Below, in pieces: positions 1-8,484 of a DNA stretch of 64,000 nt. Positions within the stretch are counted from its first letter, which is position 1; the number at the start of each line of letters is the position of its first letter. The position numbers were made by a program, and so were the translations under genes. The notes beneath the pieces were generated by a model. It saw only the letters and a list, made by a program, of their open reading frames with translations, did no database searches and was not told where the DNA came from. Source of the DNA: JAGHKQ01 sp041920565 (GTDB lineage Bacteria; Bacillota; Bacilli; Bacillales; Bacillaceae_G); assembly GCA_041920565.1 (NCBI GenBank), contig JBHGXS010000043.1, forward strand, positions 45,749 to 109,748, read 5' to 3'.

Positions 1-1008
1 GCATTCGTAGCCTTATCGCAAGAAGCGAAAGAAAAAGGCGTTATTTTCACTGACTTCGCTACTGCGGTTCGTGAACACGGCGAGCTAGTGAAAAAGTACT
101 TCATGAAAGAAGGAGTACAAGTGGATGAGCATCGTTTAACGGCTCTCCACGGCGCGTTGTTAAACGGCGGAGCATTCGTATACATTCCGAAAAATGTTGT
201 ACTAGAAACTCCGCTTCAAGCTGTGTATGTTGTGGACGGCCCAGAAGCAAATGTATATAACCATGTTCTTGTTGTGGCTGATGCGAACAGCTCTGCAACA
301 TATGTAGAAAACTACATTGCCAATGAAGATGTTACAGGTATCGCGAACATCGCAGCGGAAGTCATCCTTGAGCAAGGCGCACAAGTGAAATTCGGTGCGG
401 TTGACCAATTGGCAAAAGGAATGACAACATATGTAAACCGCCGCGGTGTAGCAGGACGCGACGCTCGCCTGGAGTGGGCATTAGGCTTAATGAACGACGG
501 CAATACAATTTCTGAAAACGTAACAAATTTGATGGGCGACGGCTCTTATGCAGATACAAAAACAGTGACAATCGGACGCGGCGAGCAAACGCAAAACTTC
601 ACAACGAAGGTTGTTCACTTCGGTAAGCATTCCGAAGGCTATATCTTAAAGCATGGTGTACAAAAAGACCAAGCGACTTCTATTTTCAACGGAATCGGCA
701 AAATCGAGCATGGAGCATCCAAATCCAATGCAGAGCAAACATCCCGCGTATTGATGCTGAACGAAAAAGCGCGCGGAGATGCGAACCCGATTTTATTAAT
801 CGACGAAGATGATGTAACAGCAGGTCACGCAGCATCTGTAGGACGTGTGGACCCTACGCAATTATACTATCTCATGAGCCGCGGCATTCCGAAGACAGAA
901 GCGGAACGTTTAGTCATTCACGGCTTCTTGGCTCCGGTAGTTAACGAACTTCCAATCGAAGAAGTAAAGGCTCAGCTTACTGAAATTATCGAAAGGAAAG
1001 TACGATAA
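1..1008 (+). CDS. sufD: Fe-S cluster assembly protein SufD (3' part)
   Basis: The reading frame is open from base 1, so the gene starts upstream of the window; about 335 C-terminal residues are visible. They form the repetitive beta-helix SufB/SufD core, with phrases such as 'GGAFVYIPKNVVLETPLQ' and the C-terminal 'YYLMSRGIPKTEAERLVIHGF' region, which also occurs in the SufB encoded downstream. In the known SufBCD complex, SufD pairs with SufB and the SufC ATPase as the cytoplasmic scaffold on which Fe-S clusters are built. The stop codon overlaps the sufS ATG by one base (TAATG), which indicates translational coupling. sufC is expected just left of the window, as in other bacilli. Confidence 0.95.
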   Translation, partial: AFVALSQEAKEKGVIFTDFATAVREHGELVKKYFMKEGVQVDEHRLTALHGALLNGGAFVYIPKNVVLETPLQAVYVVDGPEANVYNHVLVVADANSSATYVENYIANEDVTGIANIAAEVILEQGAQVKFGAVDQLAKGMTTYVNRRGVAGRDARLEWALGLMNDGNTISENVTNLMGDGSYADTKTVTIGRGEQTQNFTTKVVHFGKHSEGYILKHGVQKDQATSIFNGIGKIEHGASKSNAEQTSRVLMLNEKARGDANPILLIDEDDVTAGHAASVGRVDPTQLYYLMSRGIPKTEAERLVIHGFLAPVVNELPIEEVKAQLTEIIERKVR

Positions 1009-2228
1009 TGGATATATTAGAGATCCGTAAACAGTTTCCGATACTCGACCAACAGGTTAACGGCAAGCAGCTTGTCTACTTTGACAGCGCTGCGACTTCG
1101 CAAAAGCCGATTCAAGTTATCGAAACCTTGGATCGTTACTACAAAGAATACAATTCCAACGTGCACCGCGGAGTTCATACGCTCGGTACGAAAGCGACCG
1201 ATGCGTATGAGGGCGCACGCGAAAAGGTTCGCAAGTTTATCAATGCGAAATCTGCAGAGGAAATTGTATTCACACGCGGAACAACAACTGCGTTAAACAC
1301 GATTGCTGCAAGTTATGGCCGCGAAAACTTGAAAGAAGGGGACGAAATTGTCATCTCCTACATGGAACACCACAGCAATATCATCCCTTGGCAGCAAGTG
1401 GCGAAGAAGACGGGGGCAACGTTAAAATATCTTCCGCTTCAGCCGGATGGAACGATTTCGTTAGCGGATGCGGAGCAAACCATCACATCCAATACAAAAA
1501 TTGTTTCAATCATGTATGTGTCCAACGTGCTTGGCACAATCAATCCTATTAAAGAAATCGTGCAAATCGCTCATAAAAACGGGGCTGTCATGGTTGTGGA
1601 CGGAGCGCAAAGTGCGCCGCATATGAAAGTGGACGTACAAGATTTAGATTGCGATTTTTATGCGTTCTCCGGTCATAAAATGTGCGGACCGACCGGCATT
1701 GGGGTTATGTACGGCAAGAAAGCATTGTTGGAAAATATGGAGCCGGTTGAATTTGGCGGCGAAATGATTGATTTCGTAGATTTATATGATTCTACTTGGA
1801 AAGAACTTCCTTGGAAGTTTGAAGCAGGCACGCCGATCATCGCAAATGCAATCGGATTAGGAGCCGCCATCGACTTCTTAGAGCAAATCGGCTTAGATAA
1901 CATCGAAAAGTATGAGCATGAATTGGCTCAATATGCATTGCAAAGACTATCTGAAGTAGACGGCGTTACGATTTACGGACCACAGCATCGCGCAGGGCTT
2001 GTGACATTCAACATTGAAGGTGTTCACCCTCATGATGTTGCGACTGTATTGGATGTAGAAGGCATTGCGGTGCGCGCCGGCCATCACTGTGCACAGCCGT
2101 TGATGAGATGGCTGAAGGTATCAGCGACTGCTCGCGCAAGCTTCTATCTTTACAATACGAAGGATGAAATCGACACATTTGTTGAAGGACTAATAAAAAC
2201 GAAGGAGTATTTCACAAATGTCTTTTAA
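1008..2228 (+). CDS. sufS: Cysteine desulfurase SufS
   Basis: This 406-residue, PLP-dependent group II cysteine desulfurase takes sulfur from L-cysteine for Fe-S assembly. The motif 'SGHKMCGPTG' carries the PLP lysine, which I count as K224. 'RAGHHCAQP' carries the persulfide cysteine, counted as C361. Both positions and the total length match the Bacillus enzyme family. The start overlaps the sufD stop and the end overlaps sufU by 11 bases, so the operon is tightly coupled. In bacilli the sulfur acceptor is SufU, encoded next. Confidence 0.97.
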   Translation: MDILEIRKQFPILDQQVNGKQLVYFDSAATSQKPIQVIETLDRYYKEYNSNVHRGVHTLGTKATDAYEGAREKVRKFINAKSAEEIVFTRGTTTALNTIAASYGRENLKEGDEIVISYMEHHSNIIPWQQVAKKTGATLKYLPLQPDGTISLADAEQTITSNTKIVSIMYVSNVLGTINPIKEIVQIAHKNGAVMVVDGAQSAPHMKVDVQDLDCDFYAFSGHKMCGPTGIGVMYGKKALLENMEPVEFGGEMIDFVDLYDSTWKELPWKFEAGTPIIANAIGLGAAIDFLEQIGLDNIEKYEHELAQYALQRLSEVDGVTIYGPQHRAGLVTFNIEGVHPHDVATVLDVEGIAVRAGHHCAQPLMRWLKVSATARASFYLYNTKDEIDTFVEGLIKTKEYFTNVF

Positions 2229-2655
2229 TAACAATTTAGATGCTTTGTACCGTCAAGTGATCATGGATCATTACAAAAATCCGCGTAACCGCGGCGTGTT
2301 AGAAAATGAAAACGTGACGGTCAATTTAAACAACCCGACTTGCGGAGACCGCGTTCAGCTGACGATGAAGGTCGAAGACGGTATTGTCCAAGACGCTAAG
2401 TTCGAGGGAGAAGGCTGTTCCATCTCCATGTCTTCCGCGTCTATGATGACACAAGCCGTAAAAGGAAAAAAAATTGAAGAAGCATTGAAGCTTTCAAAAG
2501 TATTTTCCAACATGATGCAAGGAAAAGAATATGACGAAGATTTGGATTTAGGCGATATTGAAGCATTGCAAGGCGTTTCCAAGTTTCCGGCGCGCATCAA
2601 ATGTGCTACGTTGGCATGGAAAGCGATGGAAAAAGGGTTGGAAGACCATAAATAA
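2218..2655 (+). CDS. sufU: SufU zinc-dependent sulfur transfer protein
   Basis: A 145-residue U-type protein that in Bacillus takes persulfide sulfur from SufS. The expected zinc ligands are visible: C42 and D44 in 'NPTCGDRV', C67 in 'GEGCSIS' and C129 in 'FPARIKCATLAW'. The 18-20 residue insert before the last cysteine ('DLDLGDIEALQGVSKFPAR') separates SufU from IscU. The gene starts inside the end of sufS and has a GAAGGAG ribosome binding site within the sufS coding region. Confidence 0.96.
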   Translation: MSFNNNLDALYRQVIMDHYKNPRNRGVLENENVTVNLNNPTCGDRVQLTMKVEDGIVQDAKFEGEGCSISMSSASMMTQAVKGKKIEEALKLSKVFSNMMQGKEYDEDLDLGDIEALQGVSKFPARIKCATLAWKAMEKGLEDHK

Positions 2656-2694
2656 TGCTTTACCTATCGAGATATTGGCAAGGAGGGAAAAAGA

Positions 2695-4092
2695 ATGGCG
2701 AAAAAAATGCCGGAGATCGGCGATTATAAATATGGTTTTAGAGATAAAGACGTATCGATTTTCCGTTCCAAGCGCGGGTTGACGAAAGAGATTGTGGAGG
2801 AAATTTCTCGCATGAAGGGCGAGCCTGAGTGGATGCTTGAGTTCCGTTTAAAATCATTGGAGCACTTCTACAACATGGCTATGCCGCAATGGGGCGGAGA
2901 TTTATCCGAATTAAACTTCGACGAAATCACATATTATGTTAAGCCTTCTGAGAAGTCTGAGAGATCTTGGGATGAAGTACCTGAAGAAATCAAGGCTACT
3001 TTTGACAAACTTGGTATTCCAGAAGCGGAACAGAAGTATTTAGCGGGTGTATCTGCACAGTACGAATCTGAGGTAGTATACCACAACATGAAAGAGGACC
3101 TTGAAAAATTAGGGATCGTCTTCAAGGACACTGACAGTGCATTAAAGGAAAACGAAGATATTTTCCGCGAGTACTTCGGAAAAGTGGTTCCTCCGACTGA
3201 CAACAAATTCGCAGCGTTAAACTCTGCGGTTTGGTCCGGCGGTTCTTTCATCTACGTTCCAAAAGGTGTAAAAGTGGATACGCCGCTGCAAGCGTACTTC
3301 CGCATCAACTCTGAAAACATGGGACAATTCGAGCGTACGCTTATCATCGTAGATGAAGGCGCACACGTTCACTACGTAGAAGGATGTACAGCTCCTGTTT
3401 ATACGACAAACTCTCTTCACAGTGCGGTAGTAGAAATCATCATCAAAAAAGATGCATACTGCCGTTATACAACAATTCAAAACTGGGCAAACAACGTATT
3501 CAACCTGGTTACAAAGCGTGCGGTATGTGAAGAGAACGCAACAATGGAATGGATCGACGGCAACATCGGTTCCAAGCTGACAATGAAATACCCTGCGGTT
3601 ATCCTAAAAGGAGAAGGTGCACGCGGTTTAACATTATCTATCGCAATTGCCGGAAAAGGACAGCACCAAGATGCAGGTGCGAAGATGATTCACTTGGCGC
3701 CAAACACATCTTCTACCATCGTATCGAAGTCCATTTCCAAGCACGGCGGTAAAGTAACATATCGCGGTATCGTACACTTCGGACGTAAAGCGGCAGGCTC
3801 CCGCTCCAACATCGAGTGCGATACGCTGATCATGGATAACCAATCTACTTCTGATACAATTCCATACAACGAAATTCTAAATGATAACATCTCATTAGAA
3901 CACGAAGCGAAAGTATCAAAAGTATCCGAAGAGCAATTATTCTACCTGATGAGCCGCGGGATTTCCGAGCAAGAAGCGACAGAAATGATCGTAATGGGCT
4001 TCATCGAGCCGTTTACGCGCGAGCTTCCGATGGAATATGCGGTAGAAATGAACCGTCTGATCAAATTCGAGATGGAAGGTTCTATCGGTTAA
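2695..4092 (+). CDS. sufB: Fe-S cluster assembly protein SufB
   Basis: A 465-residue SufB. The N-terminal region 'IGDYKYGFRDKDVSIFRSKRG' is typical of the family, and the C-terminal beta-helix resembles SufD. It is the main scaffold subunit of SufBCD, receiving sulfur from SufS/SufU. A strong AAGGAGG site lies just before the ATG. It is the last gene of the operon; an intrinsic terminator follows at 4292-4322, beyond a structured element at 4102-4264. Confidence 0.97.
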   Translation: MAKKMPEIGDYKYGFRDKDVSIFRSKRGLTKEIVEEISRMKGEPEWMLEFRLKSLEHFYNMAMPQWGGDLSELNFDEITYYVKPSEKSERSWDEVPEEIKATFDKLGIPEAEQKYLAGVSAQYESEVVYHNMKEDLEKLGIVFKDTDSALKENEDIFREYFGKVVPPTDNKFAALNSAVWSGGSFIYVPKGVKVDTPLQAYFRINSENMGQFERTLIIVDEGAHVHYVEGCTAPVYTTNSLHSAVVEIIIKKDAYCRYTTIQNWANNVFNLVTKRAVCEENATMEWIDGNIGSKLTMKYPAVILKGEGARGLTLSIAIAGKGQHQDAGAKMIHLAPNTSSTIVSKSISKHGGKVTYRGIVHFGRKAAGSRSNIECDTLIMDNQSTSDTIPYNEILNDNISLEHEAKVSKVSEEQLFYLMSRGISEQEATEMIVMGFIEPFTRELPMEYAVEMNRLIKFEMEGSIG

Positions 4093-4101
4093 TTAGAAAA
4101 G

Positions 4102-4264
4102 CTTTTTCATCCCGTTTAGCTCTTTCCTCAAAACACCCCGCGCACAAAACGCGCGGTGCGGCGCAGCCTATTCAAGGAAGCGCTCCTTGTGTTCTTTCCC
4201 GCCAAAGCTGCTTTTTGGCTTTGGGCGGGAAGGTTATGTTGTGGTTGAGAGCTGGATGAAAAGG
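4102..4264. repeat. Long imperfect inverted repeat with three internal hairpins
   Basis: The outer arms pair: CTTTTTCATCC (4102-4112) with GGATGAAAAG (4254-4263), then AGCTCT (4118-4123) with AGAGCT (4248-4253). Inside lie three hairpins: CCGCGC/GCGCGG around 4138-4156, CAAGGA/TCCTTG around 4173-4189, and a 12-bp stem TCCCGCCAAAGC/GCTTTGGGCGGGA around 4197-4231. The whole can fold as a closed multi-branch structure of about 163 nt. There is no ORF in it. It could be a non-autonomous mobile repeat, a structured RNA or the 3' end of the suf transcript. I saw no second copy in the window. Confidence 0.6.
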
Positions 4265-4289
4265 GTGGACATCCTGCAATTTTTTAGGA

Positions 4290-4323
4290 AGGGGTCAGCC
4301 TCATAAGAAGCTGGCCCTTTTTC
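4290..4323 (+). terminator. Intrinsic terminator of the suf operon
   Basis: The 8-bp stem GGGTCAGC / GCTGGCCC (4292-4299 with 4310-4317, one G-U) is followed by a run of T. It is the first canonical terminator after sufB. The rest of the gap to yunD (4324-4630) shows no ORF I can support; it holds an 18-bp near-palindrome at 4587-4604. Confidence 0.8.
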
Positions 4324-4586
4324 CTGTTTTTTGATAATGAATTTAAGTATGATAACATAATGTAAAATAATAACTGTTTTCCAAGCATTGTTGTTATCAG
4401 ATCGTGTCATATATGCTCATTATCTTGATGAATGAGCAAATGGGTTTAATTATGTATAAAATTGGTTTCATTCCTGATGGATTTGGATGAATAATTCCAA
4501 ATTTCTATCGAGCCGACACATGGACAGGAAAAACAACAACAGCCAAAATAATAGTCCTGCTGAAACAGGATTCTGATTTTGCAAAG

Positions 4587-4604
4587 CGTATATAGTGATA
4601 TACG
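4587..4604. promoter_or_regulatory. Palindrome upstream of yunD
   Basis: CGTATAT-AGTG-ATATACG is a 7-bp perfect inverted repeat 27 bases before the yunD ribosome binding site. It could be a regulator operator or a small hairpin in the leader. No known regulon consensus is claimed. Confidence 0.35.
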
Positions 4605-4644
4605 AAAAGGATAGGACAAACCTGATACGAAGGGAGTGTTTTGT

Positions 4645-6066
4645 CTGAAAGGGGAACAAGAAACCGTTACGATTCATTTGTATCATACAAACGATTTACA
4701 CAGTCACTTTGAGAATTGGGCTCCCATCTCGCAGTATATGCAAGAGGAAAAAGCACGTCATAAAGCAAATGGAGAAGAGGTTTTTGTATTGGATATCGGT
4801 GACCATGTGGACCGATTTCATATTATTTCTGAAGCAACGGCTGGAAAAGGAAATGTTTTGCTTTTAAATGAGGCGGGTTATGATCTTGTAACGATTGGTA
4901 ATAATGAAGGCATTACGCTGGCAAAAGATGAACTGGAAAGTCTGTATGACAGCGCTCAGTTTCAAATTCTTGTTGCCAACTTATTTGAGCCTGACGGAAG
5001 CCGTCCATCTTGGGCAAAGCCATATGAACTGCGGCAGCTGGCTAATGGCTTGACCATCGCTTTTATTGGTCTGACCGTACAATACGAAATTTTTTACAAT
5101 CAGCTGGGCTGGCGTATTGACGACCCGTTTCTAATACTCGAAAGCGTATTAGAGGAAGTGCGGGAAAAAGCGGACATCGTTATTCTTTTATCTCACCTCG
5201 GCCGGAATGCTGATGAAGATATTGCCAACCAGTTTGAGGGTATCGACGTCATCTTGGGCGCACATACTCACCACTTTTTTGAAACGGGTATGTTTGTAAA
5301 AGATACGCTGCTTTGCTGTACGGGGAAATGGGGACAGCATATCGGACACGTGAAATTAACTGTAGATCCAAAGACAAAGCGTGTGCTGTCCAAACATGCT
5401 TCTACGCTTGCCACAAAGAAATTGAGCGGATATATGAATGAACATGGAACGTTAAAATCATTGCAGCATCAAAGCGAACAAATGATGAAAGAACCTATTG
5501 TCGAGCTGAAAGAAGATTTGCCGATTGAGTGGTTTGAGGAGACACTGTTTGCGAAGCTGCTGGCTTCTTCGTTAAGAGAATGGTGCCAGGCAGAAATCGG
5601 AATGGTCAATGCCGGAGCGCTGCTTGGCCCGCTTAGGAAGGGACCGGTCACAAAAGGGGATATTCACCGCATTTGTCCGCATCCCATTAATCCTTGCCGC
5701 TTGCTTGTAAAAGGAAAAGTGTTGCGCGAAGTCATTATAAAAGCGCGCAAATGGGAAATGGAGCATATAGAACTGAAGGGCTTCGGTTTTCGCGGAAAAG
5801 TGGTGGGAAAAATGATTTTTGACGGGGTAGAAGTCATACCCGACACGATTCCCGGGAATAAGAAGCTGTTAGAAGAAGTATATGTCAACGGGGAGCCGTT
5901 AGATTTAGAACGGCAGTATGTGCTTGGCACAATCGATATGTTTACATTCGGTTATTTGTATCCGGAGCTGGCTGTCATCGAGCCGAAGCAATATTTTTTA
6001 CCAGAGCTTCTGCGCGATGTATTAAAGCATAAGCTTATTGAATGGAGTACTTCTGTAAAATCGTAA
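4645..6066 (+). CDS. yunD: YunD-type metallophosphoesterase / 5'-nucleotidase
   Basis: A two-domain protein of about 470 residues. The N-terminal calcineurin-like phosphoesterase domain shows metal-binding blocks 'HTNDLHSHF', 'DIGDHVD', 'GNNEG', 'LSHLGRNAD' and 'GAHTHH'; the C-terminal half is 5'-nucleotidase-like. No signal peptide is evident, so it is probably cytoplasmic. The start is uncertain. A GTG at 4636 lies inside the AGGGAG ribosome binding site (4631-4636), whereas the in-frame CTG at 4645 lies 8 bases after it and is more plausible, although CTG starts are rare. The usual 'GNHE' block reads 'GNNE' here. It is first in the yunD-yunC-yunB series. Confidence 0.85.
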   Translation: MKGEQETVTIHLYHTNDLHSHFENWAPISQYMQEEKARHKANGEEVFVLDIGDHVDRFHIISEATAGKGNVLLLNEAGYDLVTIGNNEGITLAKDELESLYDSAQFQILVANLFEPDGSRPSWAKPYELRQLANGLTIAFIGLTVQYEIFYNQLGWRIDDPFLILESVLEEVREKADIVILLSHLGRNADEDIANQFEGIDVILGAHTHHFFETGMFVKDTLLCCTGKWGQHIGHVKLTVDPKTKRVLSKHASTLATKKLSGYMNEHGTLKSLQHQSEQMMKEPIVELKEDLPIEWFEETLFAKLLASSLREWCQAEIGMVNAGALLGPLRKGPVTKGDIHRICPHPINPCRLLVKGKVLREVIIKARKWEMEHIELKGFGFRGKVVGKMIFDGVEVIPDTIPGNKKLLEEVYVNGEPLDLERQYVLGTIDMFTFGYLYPELAVIEPKQYFLPELLRDVLKHKLIEWSTSVKS

Positions 6067-6117
6067 CACATCTTTCCATTCTCTTCATACAGTATGAGGG
6101 AGAGGAGCGTGAAAGAT

Positions 6118-6420
6118 ATGGTGACATTAGAGCCCATTATGATAGACAATCATCAATTTACGGCGGTGAGCGTGAAACTCCCGAAAACAAATCTTCTTGC
6201 GGTTATGAGCGAGAAAGGATACATTATGTGCGGTGCGTTAGATGTCGGCTTATTGAATGAAAAGCTGCGCGATCGTGGCATTATTGCTGGAAGAGCAGTC
6301 GGCGTCCGCACGATTGAACAGCTTTTGGAAGCTCCGTTAGAGTCCGTGACATACGAAGCAGAGAAGCTTGGCATTACGGCGGGCACGATTGGCAAACATG
6401 CTTTATTAAAAATGATATAA
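6118..6420 (+). CDS. yunC: YunC family protein (DUF1805)
   Basis: A protein of about 100 residues, 'MVTLEPIMIDNHQFTAV...', of the conserved YunC family; its biochemical function is not known to me. An in-frame ATG at 6094 would precede the GGGAGAGGAG ribosome binding site, so the ATG at 6118, ten bases after AGGAG, is preferred. It lies 51 bases after yunD, in the same orientation and probably cotranscribed. Confidence 0.85.
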   Translation: MVTLEPIMIDNHQFTAVSVKLPKTNLLAVMSEKGYIMCGALDVGLLNEKLRDRGIIAGRAVGVRTIEQLLEAPLESVTYEAEKLGITAGTIGKHALLKMI

Positions 6421-6477
6421 ACTTATCCTTTTGTTCCTTCTTCTCGCATACACATGAATGAGAAGGAGGGATTTTTT

Positions 6478-7257
6478 ATGAGCATGTTTCGCACCAGGAG
6501 AGTAAGAAGAGGTCCGCGGCCTTTTCGTCATGTAGTGCTCCTTTCCCTGTTTATTTTTCTTTTGATGACCATTCAAGGATTATGGCTTGTGAATAGAAGC
6601 ATTGAGCCGACATTGATGACCTATGCAGAGACACAAACGAAGCGGCTGGCTACGGTAATCATTACAAAGGCAGTCAATGATAAAATTGCAGAAGGATTTA
6701 ACACAGATAAGCTTATAACGGTGAAAACGGATAGTCAGGGAAAAGTCTCGACGATAGATTTTAATGCAGAAGTCGTAAACGCTATTTCAACTTCCACGAC
6801 TTCTCACGTGGAAACATATTTACATATGGCAGAGAAGGGAAAAGCAAAGGAACTTGGGGTGTATGGAGATCCAAAGCTGAATCTGGCAAAAAATATAGAT
6901 ACGGAAGGTATTTTATTTGCGGTTCCGCTCGGGCAAGTGACGAAAAACGCCTTGCTTGGAAACTTGGGTCCGAAAATTCCTGTTACTTTTACGACAATTG
7001 GAGATGTAAAGACAAACGTGAAGCATAAAGTGGAACAGTACGGGATCAACAATGCCTTGGTAGGAATTTATGTTGAAGTAGAAGTAACGCTGCAAGTTAT
7101 TATTCCGTTTGAAACCGAAGAAACAACGGTAAAAGCAAATATTCCTATTGCAACGACACTCGTTCAAGGAGAGGTGCCAAGCTATTATAACGGCAGCGGT
7201 AATGGTGCTTCCCCTGCGCTTTTGGTGCCGAAGAAAGAAGAAGGGAAAAAGAAATGA
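6478..7257 (+). CDS. yunB: Sporulation protein YunB
   Basis: 259 residues, with an N-terminal basic stretch 'RTRRVRRGPRPFRH' and one membrane segment (about residues 20-42, 'VVLLSLFIFLLMTIQGLWLV'); the rest is predicted outside the membrane. It matches the YunB family, which is needed for efficient sporulation in B. subtilis. The AGAAGGAGGG site (6461-6470) fixes the ATG at 6478 in preference to an upstream ATG at 6454. It converges on lytH across a shared hairpin. Confidence 0.9.
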   Translation: MSMFRTRRVRRGPRPFRHVVLLSLFIFLLMTIQGLWLVNRSIEPTLMTYAETQTKRLATVIITKAVNDKIAEGFNTDKLITVKTDSQGKVSTIDFNAEVVNAISTSTTSHVETYLHMAEKGKAKELGVYGDPKLNLAKNIDTEGILFAVPLGQVTKNALLGNLGPKIPVTFTTIGDVKTNVKHKVEQYGINNALVGIYVEVEVTLQVIIPFETEETTVKANIPIATTLVQGEVPSYYNGSGNGASPALLVPKKEEGKKK

Positions 7258-7279
7258 GGCTGACGAACTGTCAGCCTCT
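7256..7279. terminator. Bidirectional hairpin between yunB and lytH
   Basis: A perfect 9-bp stem, GAGGCTGAC / GTCAGCCTC, with loop GAACT. It overlaps the yunB stop codon and touches the lytH stop, followed by GCGTTTTTT on the plus strand and a U-rich tract on the minus strand. One hairpin serves both convergent genes. Confidence 0.8.
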
Positions 7280-8273
7280 AGCGTTTTTTCATCTTCAACA
7301 GCTCCTGCTGTTTCCACAATCGCAAGTGAATATACGGGTCGAAGGACCATTCGATGTAGCCGTTATCTTTATATAACCCGTAATGCAGGTGAGGAGGAAA
7401 CTTGCCTGATGTTCCGGGAGGGCCGTAGCCCGAGCTTCCTACAAAGCCGATGACCTTGCCCGGCTCTACAATTTGTCCAAGCTGGACATCTTTAGAAAAG
7501 CCGCCCAAATGCGCATAGTAATGATAGTTGTTATGCAGATCGCGAATGCCGATGCGCCAGCCCCCGAGACGATTCCATCCCTTTGTTTCAATGATGCCAT
7601 AGCACGTTGCACGTACAGGTACGCCGTAGCCTGCAAAAATATCTGTTCCTTCATGCGAGCGCAATCCGCCAAAACTCCTGCGGGCGCCAAACGTGCTTCG
7701 ATAGCTGTGATTGCTCGAAATAGGAACCGGAAACGCATTTCCTTCAATGTCCATTCTTCCGTAATGCTCATACATTCTGGCAAACCCCATAATGAGCTCC
7801 ACTGTTTTTGCTCTCTGATAATACTCCCACAGCATAATTTTAATATGCTCGCGGTCGCTGCCGTAATGACCGATGATGGTTGCCATTGTATAAAGCAAAT
7901 CTCGATCATTATTTTGGTCTGCATATCCGTCGTTATCTCCGTCTAACCCGATACCGCCGAATAATCCGATTGTATATGGATTTTTATCATTTTGATCCGG
8001 ATTCAGCGAACCGGCCCATACCTCCGGCTTAAAGTAAATGGAGATGATGCCCCCTGGCTTTTTCGGAATATCTCGTCGTACGCTTCGTATATTTCTTTCA
8101 AATTGATCTACTGCTGCAAAATAGTACCATGGAATTTTCGAAATGGTCTCCATTTCTTTATATAAAGCCATGCGCTGCAAATATATTTTTTGTTTGTCTA
8201 TTCCGCCGTATACAGGCTGCATCGGCAGGAGAACACTAATCAGTATGAGTGCAATGATCAGTTTTTTCCACAC
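7278..8273 (-). CDS. lytH: LytH-type L-Ala-D-Glu endopeptidase (peptidase M23)
   Basis: 331 residues with a signal peptide 'WKKLIIALILISVLLPMQPVYG' and a C-terminal M23 domain. Zinc-binding blocks 'SHEGTDIF' and 'HLHYGLYKDNGY' are visible, close to the usual H-x3-D and H-x-H motifs. LytH in B. subtilis is a mother-cell sporulation enzyme that trims cortex stem peptides to single L-alanine. The start is GTG at 8273 with AGGAG eight bases upstream. The central part contains a calcium-loop-like 'DGDNDGYADQNNDRD' stretch. Confidence 0.88.
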   Translation of the reverse strand: MWKKLIIALILISVLLPMQPVYGGIDKQKIYLQRMALYKEMETISKIPWYYFAAVDQFERNIRSVRRDIPKKPGGIISIYFKPEVWAGSLNPDQNDKNPYTIGLFGGIGLDGDNDGYADQNNDRDLLYTMATIIGHYGSDREHIKIMLWEYYQRAKTVELIMGFARMYEHYGRMDIEGNAFPVPISSNHSYRSTFGARRSFGGLRSHEGTDIFAGYGVPVRATCYGIIETKGWNRLGGWRIGIRDLHNNYHYYAHLGGFSKDVQLGQIVEPGKVIGFVGSSGYGPPGTSGKFPPHLHYGLYKDNGYIEWSFDPYIHLRLWKQQELLKMKKR

Positions 8274-8484
8274 AGGAGCTATCTCCTTTCAAAAGAATTC
8301 CTATGTATTAGTGTGGTATACACACGATAATTCATAAGAGAAAATTTATGGGAAAGAAGCTTCCTATAATTAACAAAAAAGTGTATTTGAGCATTTTGCT
8401 TTGTTTCTATAAAATAAATATGGTAAAGTTACAGTAAAATGCGAACAGGCGACAATATTCTACTTATTTCGTACGGAGTGATAA

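Noticed and set aside
6094..6117. Upstream ATG as the yunC start
   Set aside because: It lies before the ribosome binding site; the ATG at 6118 has correct spacing.
7473..7946. 157-codon plus-strand ORF opposite lytH
   Set aside because: It lies wholly within lytH on the other strand and has no recognisable domain.
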